Of a DNA stretch of 64,000 nt, positions 44,854 to 55,102 are shown one piece after another. The stretch spans positions 186,001 to 250,000 of the forward strand of contig NZ_JAALLT010000003.1 in assembly GCF_011059145.1 (NCBI RefSeq), written 5' to 3'. Both the position numbers and the translations under genes were made by a program. The notes under the pieces were generated by a model that was not told the origin of the DNA, did not search any database, and saw nothing but the letters and a program-made list of their open reading frames with translations. How positions within the stretch are numbered: the first letter of the stretch is position 1; the number at the start of each line of letters is the position of its first letter. The DNA is from Halalkalibaculum roseum (lineage in GTDB: Bacteria > Bacteroidota > Rhodothermia > Balneolales > Balneolaceae).

Positions 44854-47010
44854 TCAGTCGTCGACTAATTGCAGATCAATTTGTCGTTGTTCTACATCAG
44901 TTCTAACGACCTTAACACGAATTTCTTTTCCAAGCTGGTATTTTTTTCCTTTGTTTCTTCCAACAAGACAGTGCCGCTTCTCATCATAAACATAATAATC
45001 ATCCTTCAGATCACTCACACGGATCATTCCTTCACAGTGAATATCTTTCAGGTCGACGAATATGCCCTTGTCCATGACACCGCTGATAACACCATCGAAG
45101 TCCTGCCCAAGCCGTTCGCTTAAGTACTCAACCTGTTTCAGTTTGATGGAGTCACGTTCCGCATCTATTGCAGATCGTTCTTTTTCGCTGCAGTGAGTGC
45201 CGTGCTTTTTCAGGTCATCATACTTGTAGCTTGGTTTTCCTGCCGAATAATTCTTTAACAGTCGGTGCACAATCACATCAGGATAACGTCGTATGGGACT
45301 GGTAAAGTGCGCATAGTGATCGAACCCTAGCCCAAAGTGCCCGATATTATTCGGACTATATTCAGCCTTTGCCATAGCTCTCAGCATCAAATCATTCACT
45401 GTCAGTTCCAGCGAGGTATCTTCTACGTCCTGCAACAGGGTATTGATGGCTTTGGAACTGACGGTATTACTGTCAATTCGAAAATCAATCCCTATCGGTT
45501 TAACATTTTCTTCAATATTTCTGAGTTTGTCAATGTCCGGCTTATCATGAATACGGTAAAAGAAAGGATACAGATCTTTGGTCTTTTTCTTGTTGGATTC
45601 GCGCCGCAGCTGTTCCACGTGTTTTGCCACAGTTTGATTTGCCATCAGCATACACTCCTCTACCAGTCTGTGTGCAAATAGTCGCTCCTTCAACTTGACA
45701 TCTACAGGCTTGCCATTATCATCAAGCACAAACTTGGGTTCCGGTGTATCGAACTTGATGCTGCCTTCTTTAAATCGCTTATCCAGTAAAGTATGAGCCA
45801 GTTTGGATACAATCTGCATCTCTTGGGAGAATTCACTCTCAGCTCCGTCGATCACTTCCTGGGCTTGCTCGTAGGTGAACCTATGATTTGAGTGTATGAC
45901 CGTCTCTTCGATTTTGTGGTCTACAAGCTTGCCGTTGGGGGCAATCTCCATAAAGCAGCTGTATGCCAGTTTATCTTCTTTCGGACGAAGACTGCAAACA
46001 CCATTGCTCAATTTCTCCGGAAGCATCGGTATAACCCGATCAACCAGGTAAACACTGGTACCGCGGTTATAAGCCTCCTTATCGAGTACTGTATTTCGCG
46101 GCATATAGTGGGTAACGTCTGCAATATGTACGCCGAGATAGTAATTGCCGTTATTCAGCATTTTAATGCTGATGGCGTCATCAAAATCTTTGGCATCTTC
46201 GGGATCGATGGTAAAAACCACTTCGTCCCTCATATCGTTACGTCGCTCGTATTCTTTAGAGGGAATCCGTTCGGGAATATCCTCCGCAAACTGAGTTACT
46301 TCATCCGGAAATGGGGCTTTAATATCATTCTCGGCAAGTATGGAAAGCACATTAGCATCATTGCTCCCCTCTTTACCCAAAACCTGTACAATTTTGGCCT
46401 CCGGTAAAGATTTGGGATGCACCCAGTCAACCAGTTCAAACACTACCTTGTCACCATCCTGGGCCTTGCCGACATTTTCAGGAAGCACAAAGAAGTCGGT
46501 ATGAGCTGATTTCTCATCGGCGTGTATCAGAAAGTTCTTCTTACCTTTGCGATCGAGTTTACCTACATAAATATCTTTTCCTCTTTCCAGAACCTTTTTG
46601 ACTTTGCCTTTACGGCGTCCGCCACGGTCCTTTTTGGAGAACAATTCGATTTCTACAATATCATCCTGCAGCGCCGTGCCCAGATGCTTGTTGGAAATGA
46701 CCACATCTTCATCGAAGCGGTCAGTGATTACATAACCGGTTCCCCGCCTGTTGACATCCAGTTTACCTGAAATGCCCGAGGAACTATCTTTGTCACCATT
46801 TGGTGACAACTGAATTGCTCCACCTTTCTTTTTTACTATTAAATTCCGATCAAAGAGGCTGTTGATAGCCCCTTTTAACTTGTTATTATCTTTTTTACTG
46901 CTTACCTGAAGGATATTCTGCAATACATCGAAGGGAAGGTGTGCTTCAGGATTTTTCTTTAAAATATCGAGGATAATATCCTCGTATGTTTCTCTTTTAT
47001 TATTTGACAT
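44854..47010 (-). CDS. rnr: Ribonuclease R
   Basis: A 718-residue 3'-5' exoribonuclease. N-terminal winged helix and two cold-shock (OB) domains (to about 240) precede the RNB domain, whose catalytic acidic cluster lies in FTIDPEDAKDFDDAIS and continues in GVHIADVTHYM, DKEAYNRGTSVYLVDRVIPMLP, HFTSPIRRYPDVIVHRLL. A C-terminal S1 domain (FDGVISGVMDKGIFVDL) ends the protein. It degrades structured RNA and takes part in rRNA and tmRNA-linked turnover. 33 bases downstream of tamB on the same strand. Confidence 0.97.
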   Translation of the reverse strand: MSNNKRETYEDIILDILKKNPEAHLPFDVLQNILQVSSKKDNNKLKGAINSLFDRNLIVKKKGGAIQLSPNGDKDSSSGISGKLDVNRRGTGYVITDRFDEDVVISNKHLGTALQDDIVEIELFSKKDRGGRRKGKVKKVLERGKDIYVGKLDRKGKKNFLIHADEKSAHTDFFVLPENVGKAQDGDKVVFELVDWVHPKSLPEAKIVQVLGKEGSNDANVLSILAENDIKAPFPDEVTQFAEDIPERIPSKEYERRNDMRDEVVFTIDPEDAKDFDDAISIKMLNNGNYYLGVHIADVTHYMPRNTVLDKEAYNRGTSVYLVDRVIPMLPEKLSNGVCSLRPKEDKLAYSCFMEIAPNGKLVDHKIEETVIHSNHRFTYEQAQEVIDGAESEFSQEMQIVSKLAHTLLDKRFKEGSIKFDTPEPKFVLDDNGKPVDVKLKERLFAHRLVEECMLMANQTVAKHVEQLRRESNKKKTKDLYPFFYRIHDKPDIDKLRNIEENVKPIGIDFRIDSNTVSSKAINTLLQDVEDTSLELTVNDLMLRAMAKAEYSPNNIGHFGLGFDHYAHFTSPIRRYPDVIVHRLLKNYSAGKPSYKYDDLKKHGTHCSEKERSAIDAERDSIKLKQVEYLSERLGQDFDGVISGVMDKGIFVDLKDIHCEGMIRVSDLKDDYYVYDEKRHCLVGRNKGKKYQLGKEIRVKVVRTDVEQRQIDLQLVDD

Positions 47011-47043
47011 CTATAATTTTTAAACTAACTAATAATTTCTTTT

Positions 47044-50000
47044 CTAATTCTTGGCTGCTTGTTTTGAATCTTCAGAAGCCAACTCTTCATTTTTCTCTTT
47101 GTTCTTAATTCCTAATAATTTATTAAATGTTCTTTTAATTCGATTTTTAAGTTCTTGCCAGGTGTTAAATTCCACTTTGGCTTCCAAGCCGATTCCATCC
47201 ACGCTTGGGGTTACATCACCGGTACCGGAACCGCGGCTTACATTACTGATGGTTTGATCCTGCCTGTGAAAGGCCGTGACCGAAAGTCCCCGGTTAATTC
47301 TATAGGTTGCATTCAAGTCACCAATTTTTTCCCCAAAGGAACTTTCCTGTGATCCACCTGTCAGCTGGCCCTGACGCCGCAATATGAGCCTATCATTGTA
47401 TAATCGCAAAGCGATACCCAAATCAATCTCATTGTAGGCATTCAGGTTAAAGTCTATATCAAAGCGGCTGACGTCACTGTCGAGCAACGCATTTATCTGG
47501 TTTGACAATAACGGACTGATCACCTGGTTTGAAAGCAGCGGATTAAATACAGTTGAACCACTGGTCAAATTCCTGCTCAGTGAGGTTGTTGCCTGGCCGT
47601 AAGATTGCGAAGGAATAAATTCACCGGTTAGCAGAATACTGGTAGCCTGTAAAAATTTTTGCTGTTCATCCCGGTTAATTTCATTGAGTGCAAATTGCAG
47701 TGTGGAGTTGGAAGATAAGTCAAGTGTGTTGGATGTCCTAAAATAGAAGTTATTTTCCACACTGGAAACCGTACCGGTGATTTCTATGATCAGATCAATG
47801 GGTACCCGTTGTCCGCTTCCATTTTCCCGGGTATTATCCTGCGAAACTGCAGCAGCACTCAAGTTATTGATATCCGGCCTTACGTTATAGATTGCATTGA
47901 TATCCAGGCGCGCATTGGCGGGATCACCCTCCCAAACAATTGAACCCCCGCTCTCCAGCGACAGTCGCCTTGAGATGATTTCACCGCTCACAAACTGGTA
48001 ATTACCGCCGGAGATATTATAGCGGCCAAACATCTGTACTTCTTCATCCTGCAAGGTAATTCTCAGCTGACCTGTTCCATTTGCTGTCAGCACCTCGCCG
48101 GTCACCGGATCAAAAATCAGCTTCACATTAATGGGTCGGGGTGCATCGAACTGCAGATCAATATTGAAGCGCTCATTAAACGTTAGGTCGCCTATGGCCT
48201 CTTCAAGCATCTGAGAGTTTACTGTAGTACCTCTTACCTGTTCCGAACCAAGCTTCAGGCGCTCTCGGCGGCTGAGATCAAACTCATCTACGAATTGAAT
48301 AAAGCGATTACTTTCATCCAGCTCGGTTTCTTCTATTAGCGGAATAGACAACTCGGAATTCTCCGTTACTGAAATGGGCCTGGTAGATTGAAGAAATAGA
48401 TCCGTGTTTGCCCCGGATAGCTTGACTTCACCCGTACCCGAAACACTACCGTAAAATGGCACATCAGGACCGAAATCATTATTAAGAAATTGCAGTTGGT
48501 TCAAGCTCAGGTTGAGGTCAAGAAAGGTAATGGGATCAAAATCATTCAGGTCAATGGTCCCCCAAAGCTTACCCTGTCCGCCTTTGGTGTCCGTAACATC
48601 TACAGAGTCAATAATGACACCGGTCTCACGATTAAACACCACATGTCCATTTAGAAAATAGTTTGTCTCCAGGAATCGGGGCTTGGCAAAAACATTTGAG
48701 ACATTAAAATCAGAACTGAAATCAAAGTCTTCCAGGTTCCCTGTAATATAACCTTCACCGGTGGCCCTCCCCTCCATAGATTCAAAGACCTTATCGGCAA
48801 TAAGCGGGATAATCCACATATCAATTTCATTGAAATCTACGTCAAAATTGTAGACTGTATCCTGTTCTACCTCAGGATTGGGCGGTACGAAGTAACCCGA
48901 AATCAGGATATCCTGACCAATATCATCATTTCGATCAAGATATTCATTGTACTTAGTGGTATCCGTGAGCACTCTCAGACGGGTATCGAAACGCTCCATC
49001 TGTTGATTGTATGTACTTTTAAACGCCGCATCCCCTATGATACGATCCTGAATGGTGAGTTGGTTGATATTGAGCTCACCCTGTACAGAAGGCCTGTCGG
49101 TTAGAGATCTGGTAACAAGCATGCCATTCATTCTCCCCCCAAAACTAACCTTGCCCTGAATCAGATCGGAGATCCGCTCCAGACTGACCTGCCGTAAAAT
49201 ATATTGTACTGAATCTTCCCTGTCTGCACTGAGGATTCCCTTCAGCTCAATGAATTCATTTTGGTTCTTGAAGCGAAAACGGTTGAAGGCAAGATCATCC
49301 TCACGGTTGTACACCAGCTGAGGTGTGCCATCATTTTGCCAGGCATAAATTTCATTACCCAGAAAAAATTCGGGAACACTTATTTTGAGCGTGGTATCGG
49401 TGATTACCGAGCGTAGGGCCAGATTCATACGTGCATTTTTCCCAATGGTACCTATCTGCTGGTTCAGGCTTAGTGAGTCATTACGCAGCGTCATAGCCAT
49501 ATTTATTGAATCTGCGTTTACCACGTTGGAATTTACCCGGGCTATGTCAGTTTTAAAGTCAATATTTGCAAACTCTTTTATTTTTCTGTCGCTTCGGAAA
49601 CTGGCTGTTAACTGCGATGTGGACCTGCCCAGCTCAACCGAATTATATTTCAGACTGTCGGCTATAAGGCTACCGGAAGCCAGCATTCGTGCAGAATCGG
49701 CATTTACGTTAAACTTGAGCACTGTATTGCTTACAATTCGGGGGAATTGAGGAAGGTAATTTCTAATAAGAGAAAGATCTTTTACCCTGAATTCACCCTC
49801 CAGGAACATTGGCTGTGTTTGGATTTCAGTAGAATCGCTTACTACCACCGAATCCAACTTAATTTCCTGCTTGTAACTATTTTCAAGGTATCGCCTCCAG
49901 TACCTGTACTGACTGACCATATTGGTGGGGACAATATTACCCTCAAGGTTAAGGTCTAATATAGAACTGGTCAGCCTTAACGTACGGTTACTTTGATCCG

Positions 50001-51792
50001 GGGAGTCCAGATCAACATAAAACTGGTGGCTTCTCACCGTATCCTGATTGATAACCGATTGTTTGACATCGAGGTTGGCCCTGCCCTGCAGGTTATCGAC
50101 TGATCTGCCTCTCAACTCAACATTATAGTCAAAGTTCAGGCTGCTTTGAGGTACAATCTCCTTTGCGGAATATCCGGAAAGGTCAATATTTCGCGCATAT
50201 CCTTTTAAGGCCAATCGCGGTTCTTCCCTGCTGAAGTCTATCCAACCGGTACCCTCAACACTCTCATTACCCGATACATAGGTATAATCCTGTTCAAAAA
50301 ACCCGCTCACCAGGCTCGACTCCAGTTCCATGCTCGAAATGGCGATATCGTTGATTCTGCTGTTGTAGGCACTGGCATTGAATTCCACCACAGCCTCTTC
50401 CATGGTAATGCCTGATCCATTGACGGAGGCATCAAAATTCAAACTCGTTGAGTCCACACGCGGGCCAAACAGAGACCGTAGGTTTAAACGTTTTCCGCTA
50501 ATAGACCCGTTGTAGCTGAAAGGTCTGGTCAGCCTGGTACCTCCAATGAGGCTCAGGTCTCCTTTGGGACTGTATACATTTATATCAAAATCCAGGGAAT
50601 CCCTGGTTCCGTTTGCCTTTCCCTCAAAACGCAGGCTGTCGAGCAGGGAAAACTGATTTTCATTGAGCGGTCCGGAGAAAATCTCTACATCATTTTTCTG
50701 TAGAACCACCTGAGACATTTTAAGCTCATACCTTAGATCACTAACGTTAGAGAGATTCCTGAAAAATCCATTAATACTGAAATAGCTGTCACCGACTCCC
50801 ATTGAAAATTCATCAACCCAAAGTGAATCAAGAATACCTTCTGTTTGAACTGAAAATTCTATGGGCTTGGGAATGGCCGGCAGATCCGATACAACACCGC
50901 TAAACTCCTCCAGGTTTATTCTATTAGAGCTGACATCAATATTATAGCGAGCATTTCGAAGTTGTGAAGTAATGTCTTCCCGGTATAAATTGACCCCGTC
51001 AATCTCCCCGTTTAACCTGATCTCCGAACTTCCTGCCAGCAAGTTGAATGAATTAAATTCAAGAAAACGGTCATCGTTATAAACCTGTCCGTTTATACGG
51101 ATATTGCCGGCTTCTACATCGACAATATCAGCCTCCAGATTTTCAATATCCCAAAACAGTTGTGTTTCGCTGATCTCCAGGAACATATTGGTACTGATGT
51201 TCCTGATACTGAGCGGTTCAGGCAGATTGATACGTGCATAGTCACCATGAAGCTTCTCAATGAATACCTCGCCATCGGAAATGGTAAGCTGTGGCGCCAC
51301 AATCTCAATGTTAGGCATCCAGCCGGGTTCGTCATCTGCTGCCCATTGAAGCTTTTCTTTTCTGGTCAATGACTTTCCAAGAGTATAGCCGCCGCTTTCA
51401 GAACTGAGAAGGCGCACACGGGGAGAACTTACTGAAAACCCGGTAATGGAAATCTTATTTTGAAACAGGCTCCAAATGTCCAAGCTGGCATTTATCTGTT
51501 GTACACTCGCTAAAGTATCTCCGGGCAATGAATCTGTAGCAGAACTGTCCACGAGTGATACATCCTGCAACTGAAAATTAAACGGTATGAGCCCGTCAAG
51601 CTCACGGATTTCCAGCTTTGCATTGTAGGCCTTGCCGAAATCGCTTTCAATGCGTTCGGATATATAGTTCTTGGTTACCTGCATCTGCAGTATACCCAAT
51701 AAACCGCCAGCCAGGATCATTATGATCAAAAGCGTAGAGAGCAGGATCGTCCAAAAATACTGCCAAATTCTATGAAACCAGCGTAGAAACAA
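47044..51792 (-). CDS. tamB: TamB-family inner-membrane/periplasmic bridge protein
   Basis: A 1582-residue protein with one N-terminal membrane helix (about 15-35), a long repetitive beta-strand region and the C-terminal DUF490/TamB domain (about 1150-1540: FNERFNIDLQFDAPRPINVKL, NGTGQLRITL, GRYNISGGNYQFVSG, LSLESGGSIVWEGDPANARLDINAIYNV). Such AsmA-like proteins span the periplasm as a hydrophobic groove and assist outer-membrane protein insertion or phospholipid transport. The usual partner TamA is not adjacent, but an Omp85-type barrel lies two genes downstream. A short charged tail follows the domain. Confidence 0.93.
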   Translation of the reverse strand: MFLRWFHRIWQYFWTILLSTLLIIMILAGGLLGILQMQVTKNYISERIESDFGKAYNAKLEIRELDGLIPFNFQLQDVSLVDSSATDSLPGDTLASVQQINASLDIWSLFQNKISITGFSVSSPRVRLLSSESGGYTLGKSLTRKEKLQWAADDEPGWMPNIEIVAPQLTISDGEVFIEKLHGDYARINLPEPLSIRNISTNMFLEISETQLFWDIENLEADIVDVEAGNIRINGQVYNDDRFLEFNSFNLLAGSSEIRLNGEIDGVNLYREDITSQLRNARYNIDVSSNRINLEEFSGVVSDLPAIPKPIEFSVQTEGILDSLWVDEFSMGVGDSYFSINGFFRNLSNVSDLRYELKMSQVVLQKNDVEIFSGPLNENQFSLLDSLRFEGKANGTRDSLDFDINVYSPKGDLSLIGGTRLTRPFSYNGSISGKRLNLRSLFGPRVDSTSLNFDASVNGSGITMEEAVVEFNASAYNSRINDIAISSMELESSLVSGFFEQDYTYVSGNESVEGTGWIDFSREEPRLALKGYARNIDLSGYSAKEIVPQSSLNFDYNVELRGRSVDNLQGRANLDVKQSVINQDTVRSHQFYVDLDSPDQSNRTLRLTSSILDLNLEGNIVPTNMVSQYRYWRRYLENSYKQEIKLDSVVVSDSTEIQTQPMFLEGEFRVKDLSLIRNYLPQFPRIVSNTVLKFNVNADSARMLASGSLIADSLKYNSVELGRSTSQLTASFRSDRKIKEFANIDFKTDIARVNSNVVNADSINMAMTLRNDSLSLNQQIGTIGKNARMNLALRSVITDTTLKISVPEFFLGNEIYAWQNDGTPQLVYNREDDLAFNRFRFKNQNEFIELKGILSADREDSVQYILRQVSLERISDLIQGKVSFGGRMNGMLVTRSLTDRPSVQGELNINQLTIQDRIIGDAAFKSTYNQQMERFDTRLRVLTDTTKYNEYLDRNDDIGQDILISGYFVPPNPEVEQDTVYNFDVDFNEIDMWIIPLIADKVFESMEGRATGEGYITGNLEDFDFSSDFNVSNVFAKPRFLETNYFLNGHVVFNRETGVIIDSVDVTDTKGGQGKLWGTIDLNDFDPITFLDLNLSLNQLQFLNNDFGPDVPFYGSVSGTGEVKLSGANTDLFLQSTRPISVTENSELSIPLIEETELDESNRFIQFVDEFDLSRRERLKLGSEQVRGTTVNSQMLEEAIGDLTFNERFNIDLQFDAPRPINVKLIFDPVTGEVLTANGTGQLRITLQDEEVQMFGRYNISGGNYQFVSGEIISRRLSLESGGSIVWEGDPANARLDINAIYNVRPDINNLSAAAVSQDNTRENGSGQRVPIDLIIEITGTVSSVENNFYFRTSNTLDLSSNSTLQFALNEINRDEQQKFLQATSILLTGEFIPSQSYGQATTSLSRNLTSGSTVFNPLLSNQVISPLLSNQINALLDSDVSRFDIDFNLNAYNEIDLGIALRLYNDRLILRRQGQLTGGSQESSFGEKIGDLNATYRINRGLSVTAFHRQDQTISNVSRGSGTGDVTPSVDGIGLEAKVEFNTWQELKNRIKRTFNKLLGIKNKEKNEELASEDSKQAAKN

Positions 51793-51811
51793 TGTTTATG
51801 TTATCGTATTG

Positions 51812-52909
51812 TCAATTTTCATTAATGGTGCGGTATGCAAAGTTCCAGGCTTCCCTCAGCAATCGTTCATCCGTACAGGTATGCAGGTAAGGTCTTCCCC
51901 AATCTTTGAGAAGTACCAAACGGATGTTGCCGTTCTGTACTTTTTTATCATGTTGCATGGCCTCGATCACTTTATCGATGGGAATTGTCAGCTCCTCAAG
52001 TTGGATCGAATAGAGATCCAAAAAGTCATCAAATATTTCAGGTGGCACCTCAGCACCCAACTCGTTCGAAGCTTTGCACGCCGCGAGCATACCTACCAGA
52101 ACGGCTTCCCCATGCGAAATAGTACCGTAACCGGCTTTTTTTTCGAGTGCGTGCCCAAAAGTGTGCCCGAAATTAAGAAAAGCTCTTTCCCCTGCTTCCA
52201 ACGTATCGTGTGAGACAATTTCACTTTTAATAACGGCACTTTGTCCTATGATTTTGGTCCATAACGCACCGGGCTGAAATCCCGAAGACACACAATCATA
52301 GGCCAGCTCAAATAATGATGGGTCTGAAATGGCAGCATATTTTAAAATTTCGGATAAGCCATTCACCCACTCTTTTTCAGAAAGCGTCTCCAGGTAATCG
52401 ACATCAGCAAAAACCGCATCGGGTTGATAAAACGAACCTATGAGGTTTTTACCGGTCTCATGATTTATACCGGTCTTGCCACCTATTGAACTGTCGACCA
52501 TGGCAAGCAAGCTGGTCGGCATATGAATCAGAGGGATACCCCGGAGAGCGGTTGCTGCCACAAAACCGGCAATGTCGCCGGTCACACCCCCTCCTACTGC
52601 GAGCAGTGGTGTCTTACGCTCTATACCACTCTTTAATACCGCATCTAATGTTTTGTTCCAGCAGGAGATCGACTTGCTCGTTTCGCCTCGGGGAATCTCA
52701 ATGATTTCCAGTTCATTGAATAGTTCAGAGCACTCTTTGTGCACTCTTTCTCCGTGCAGGCTATTCACATATTCATCAATTATAATGACAAGCTTCTCAG
52801 GGGTATAGTGCTTCTTGCAAAAGCTGCCCACCTCACTCCACAAATTTGTCCCGACGGTAACAGCATATTGCTGTTCGATTGATACTGAAACCTCAGTAGT
52901 GAGAGACAT
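51812..52909 (-). CDS. aroB: 3-Dehydroquinate synthase
   Basis: A 365-residue enzyme converting DAHP to 3-dehydroquinate, step two of the shikimate pathway. Signatures: IPRGETSKSI, AVGGGVTGDIAGFVAATALRG, PTSLLAMVDSSIGGKTGIN and the zinc ligands in FLNFGHTFGHALE and ISHGEAVLVGM. Its start overlaps the end of aroK by 17 bases, so both shikimate genes are cotranscribed. Length is normal. Confidence 0.98.
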   Translation of the reverse strand: MSLTTEVSVSIEQQYAVTVGTNLWSEVGSFCKKHYTPEKLVIIIDEYVNSLHGERVHKECSELFNELEIIEIPRGETSKSISCWNKTLDAVLKSGIERKTPLLAVGGGVTGDIAGFVAATALRGIPLIHMPTSLLAMVDSSIGGKTGINHETGKNLIGSFYQPDAVFADVDYLETLSEKEWVNGLSEILKYAAISDPSLFELAYDCVSSGFQPGALWTKIIGQSAVIKSEIVSHDTLEAGERAFLNFGHTFGHALEKKAGYGTISHGEAVLVGMLAACKASNELGAEVPPEIFDDFLDLYSIQLEELTIPIDKVIEAMQHDKKVQNGNIRLVLLKDWGRPYLHTCTDERLLREAWNFAYRTINEN

Positions 52910-53453
52910 GGTATTTTATTTTATTTGTTAATTGTTCTACCAAGGTCTCTAGTGTTTTCTCTCCGTCATCAGATACAGTCAGTTCCGACTGCTGATACAA
53001 AGGGAGCCGTTTTTTATAAAGTGCGCTGAGTTCTCTTTCCAAAGTTTCTCTTTCCTTAACCTTTCCCTCTTCATTCAACAGTAGAGGGCGATTTAAATCT
53101 TTGTCTATACGATCTAAGATAACGGAAATTGGCGTCTCAATAAATACAAGAAGTCCGTTTAATTTAATATGGTCAAGCATGTGTTGATTATGCAGGCTTC
53201 CCCCACCCAATGCAATAATGCCTTCGTATGTTCTAATGAGTTCAAGTATACATTCCCTTTCAATTTTACGAAATGCATCCTCTCCTCCTTCCTCAAAAAT
53301 TTCAGAAATGCTTTTCCCGGCTTTGTGTTCTATGTAATCGTCAAGGTCCAGGAAGGTACGCTCCAGTTTTCCGGCAAGTTCACGACCTATAGTCGATTTC
53401 CCGGCCCCCATAAAGCCGCTTAGAAATATTCTGTCGGGTAAATTTGAAATCAT
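52893..53453 (-). CDS. aroK: Shikimate kinase
   Basis: A 186-residue P-loop kinase that phosphorylates shikimate at the 3-hydroxyl. Walker A GFMGAGKST (near residue 14), the shikimate-binding FLDLDDYIE, and ALGGGSLHNQ are intact. It lies 10 bases downstream of the rqcH-like gene and overlaps aroB by 17 bases. Confidence 0.96.
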   Translation of the reverse strand: MISNLPDRIFLSGFMGAGKSTIGRELAGKLERTFLDLDDYIEHKAGKSISEIFEEGGEDAFRKIERECILELIRTYEGIIALGGGSLHNQHMLDHIKLNGLLVFIETPISVILDRIDKDLNRPLLLNEEGKVKERETLERELSALYKKRLPLYQQSELTVSDDGEKTLETLVEQLTNKIKYHVSHY

Positions 53454-53463
53454 AATGCTCGGT

Positions 53464-55053
53464 CTAACTGTTTTTGGGATTCAAGGGTGGCACCACTTCA
53501 ACGTTCTCCCGCTCCACCACAACGGCGCCCGGAGCGGCGCCTTTTGGCTTTCGAACATACTTTCTTTTAGTGTACATAACAGGTGCCATCTCCATTCCTT
53601 TTGCCTTTGAATAAAAGGCCGCATATCCGGCAGCTTTCAGTATTACCTGCTTCGGTGGATACTCTTTCTGATTCCCCATTCTGATCACTACATGTGATCC
53701 TCCCACTCCCCGGGCGTGCAGCCAGATATCTTCCTTGTGCGCCAGACTTGTCAATTGATCATTGCTTTTGGCACTTTTGCCTACCCAAATTTCGTATTTG
53801 CCTTCCTTAAATTTTCGGTATGGCGAACTAGCTTGTGCATCTTCATCTACTCCATAGCCGAATTTTTCGAGCTCACTAGAATACTGCTTCATCCAGGATT
53901 CCAGTTCCGGCAGATGCTTAATTTCCTGCAGTTCATCCAGTAACCGGTTAGAAAGCTCCACCTCTTCCCTCACTGTCGGTATACGCTTTTTAGCTTCCTT
54001 ATATGATTTGCGGGATGATTTTGCCTTATCGTAATAATACTCGGCATTTTCAGCAATCGATAGGCCTTCTTTCAGAGGGATCTCAACAGTTTCATTCTCA
54101 TTATAAAAATCATCTACTTCTACCGCTTCTTTACCGAAATCAACCGAGCGATGCGCATTGGCCATTAACAGATGCCCGTATTTTTCATATTCATCTGCCC
54201 GATCCAGACTTTTATCAGCCTGCATCAGCTGCTCCAGCTGTGCCTCCTTCTTGGAAGTAACCCGTTCCAGTAACTGCTGCACATTTTGTTTCTTGTTGTG
54301 CAGACGGCGCAAATGCACGGCATTGCGATAGGCATGCCGAACCGCATTATTAACCGTTTCAAAACGGGCATCATCAGGAATATCCAGTATCTCATGCGAC
54401 CACAGGCAAAGATCACCCGTTTCCAGTACTCTCGGATGGGGATCACTCTCCAGGGCTTTGGTTATAGTTTCAACAAAGGTTTTAACCTCATCCACGTCCA
54501 TCTCTTCAACCCGGTGCTGTTCAATCAGGTAAGGCAAAAGATTCCTGGGAAGCAGCGGATTGAGTTTTGTAATTTGATTCTTGGGTTTTGCCTTTTCTGT
54601 TATTTCATCGGCAAATGAAGGGGCAAATGGCTCCGGAGGCTCCTCACCTTTCACCTTTTCTGGATTTTTAAAAGCCTCTTGTATTCTGCCATCCTCTATC
54701 AAGTATACATTTGGATTGCCCCCGTAGAGTTTAAAAAGCAGCTGTTTACCCCCTTCAAAATGGATATAAAAGAGTCTGTCTTTATCAGCAAGGTCCAGTT
54801 TTTCAATGGCATGTCCCTCTAAGCCTTGAAAAAAATCGATGACATTGCTTTTTTTAGGCGGTCGGTAATTATCCAGAAACAAAGCCGTCTCATTTGGGTT
54901 TGTACTGAATATCAGGCGGTACTCTCGCTCTCTTTGCTGAATATATATTTCGAAAACGTCTTTATGCGGACTTATGGAGAAATTGAAAATTCCATTTCGG
55001 ATTTTTTCATTTAATTCTCGGTTTAAATATATTAGCGTATAAAAATTATTCAT
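53464..55053 (-). CDS. rqcH: NFACT-family ribosome quality-control factor (RqcH-like)
   Basis: A 529-residue NFACT protein. The N-terminal NFACT-N part carries the DR pair D92-R93 (ADKDRLFYIHFE), the tRNA-contact motif of RqcH. A helix-rich/coiled-coil middle (about 250-390) is followed by the C-terminal NFACT-R domain with EIWVGKSAKSNDQLT and DIWLHARGVGGSHVVIR. From family knowledge RqcH binds stalled 50S subunits and adds alanine tails to nascent chains. It is the first gene of the minus-strand run rqcH-aroK-aroB-tamB-rnr-fusion, and is head to head with the unknown gene at 55103. Confidence 0.85.
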   Translation of the reverse strand: MNNFYTLIYLNRELNEKIRNGIFNFSISPHKDVFEIYIQQREREYRLIFSTNPNETALFLDNYRPPKKSNVIDFFQGLEGHAIEKLDLADKDRLFYIHFEGGKQLLFKLYGGNPNVYLIEDGRIQEAFKNPEKVKGEEPPEPFAPSFADEITEKAKPKNQITKLNPLLPRNLLPYLIEQHRVEEMDVDEVKTFVETITKALESDPHPRVLETGDLCLWSHEILDIPDDARFETVNNAVRHAYRNAVHLRRLHNKKQNVQQLLERVTSKKEAQLEQLMQADKSLDRADEYEKYGHLLMANAHRSVDFGKEAVEVDDFYNENETVEIPLKEGLSIAENAEYYYDKAKSSRKSYKEAKKRIPTVREEVELSNRLLDELQEIKHLPELESWMKQYSSELEKFGYGVDEDAQASSPYRKFKEGKYEIWVGKSAKSNDQLTSLAHKEDIWLHARGVGGSHVVIRMGNQKEYPPKQVILKAAGYAAFYSKAKGMEMAPVMYTKRKYVRKPKGAAPGAVVVERENVEVVPPLNPKNS

Positions 55054-55102
55054 GTTCTATAGAGAGTGAACGCGAAACTATAATAAAAAAATAGGTTAGC
55101 GA

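Noticed and set aside
45892-46407. 171-codon plus-strand ORF within rnr
   Set aside because: Lies opposite conserved RNB domain codons; shadow.
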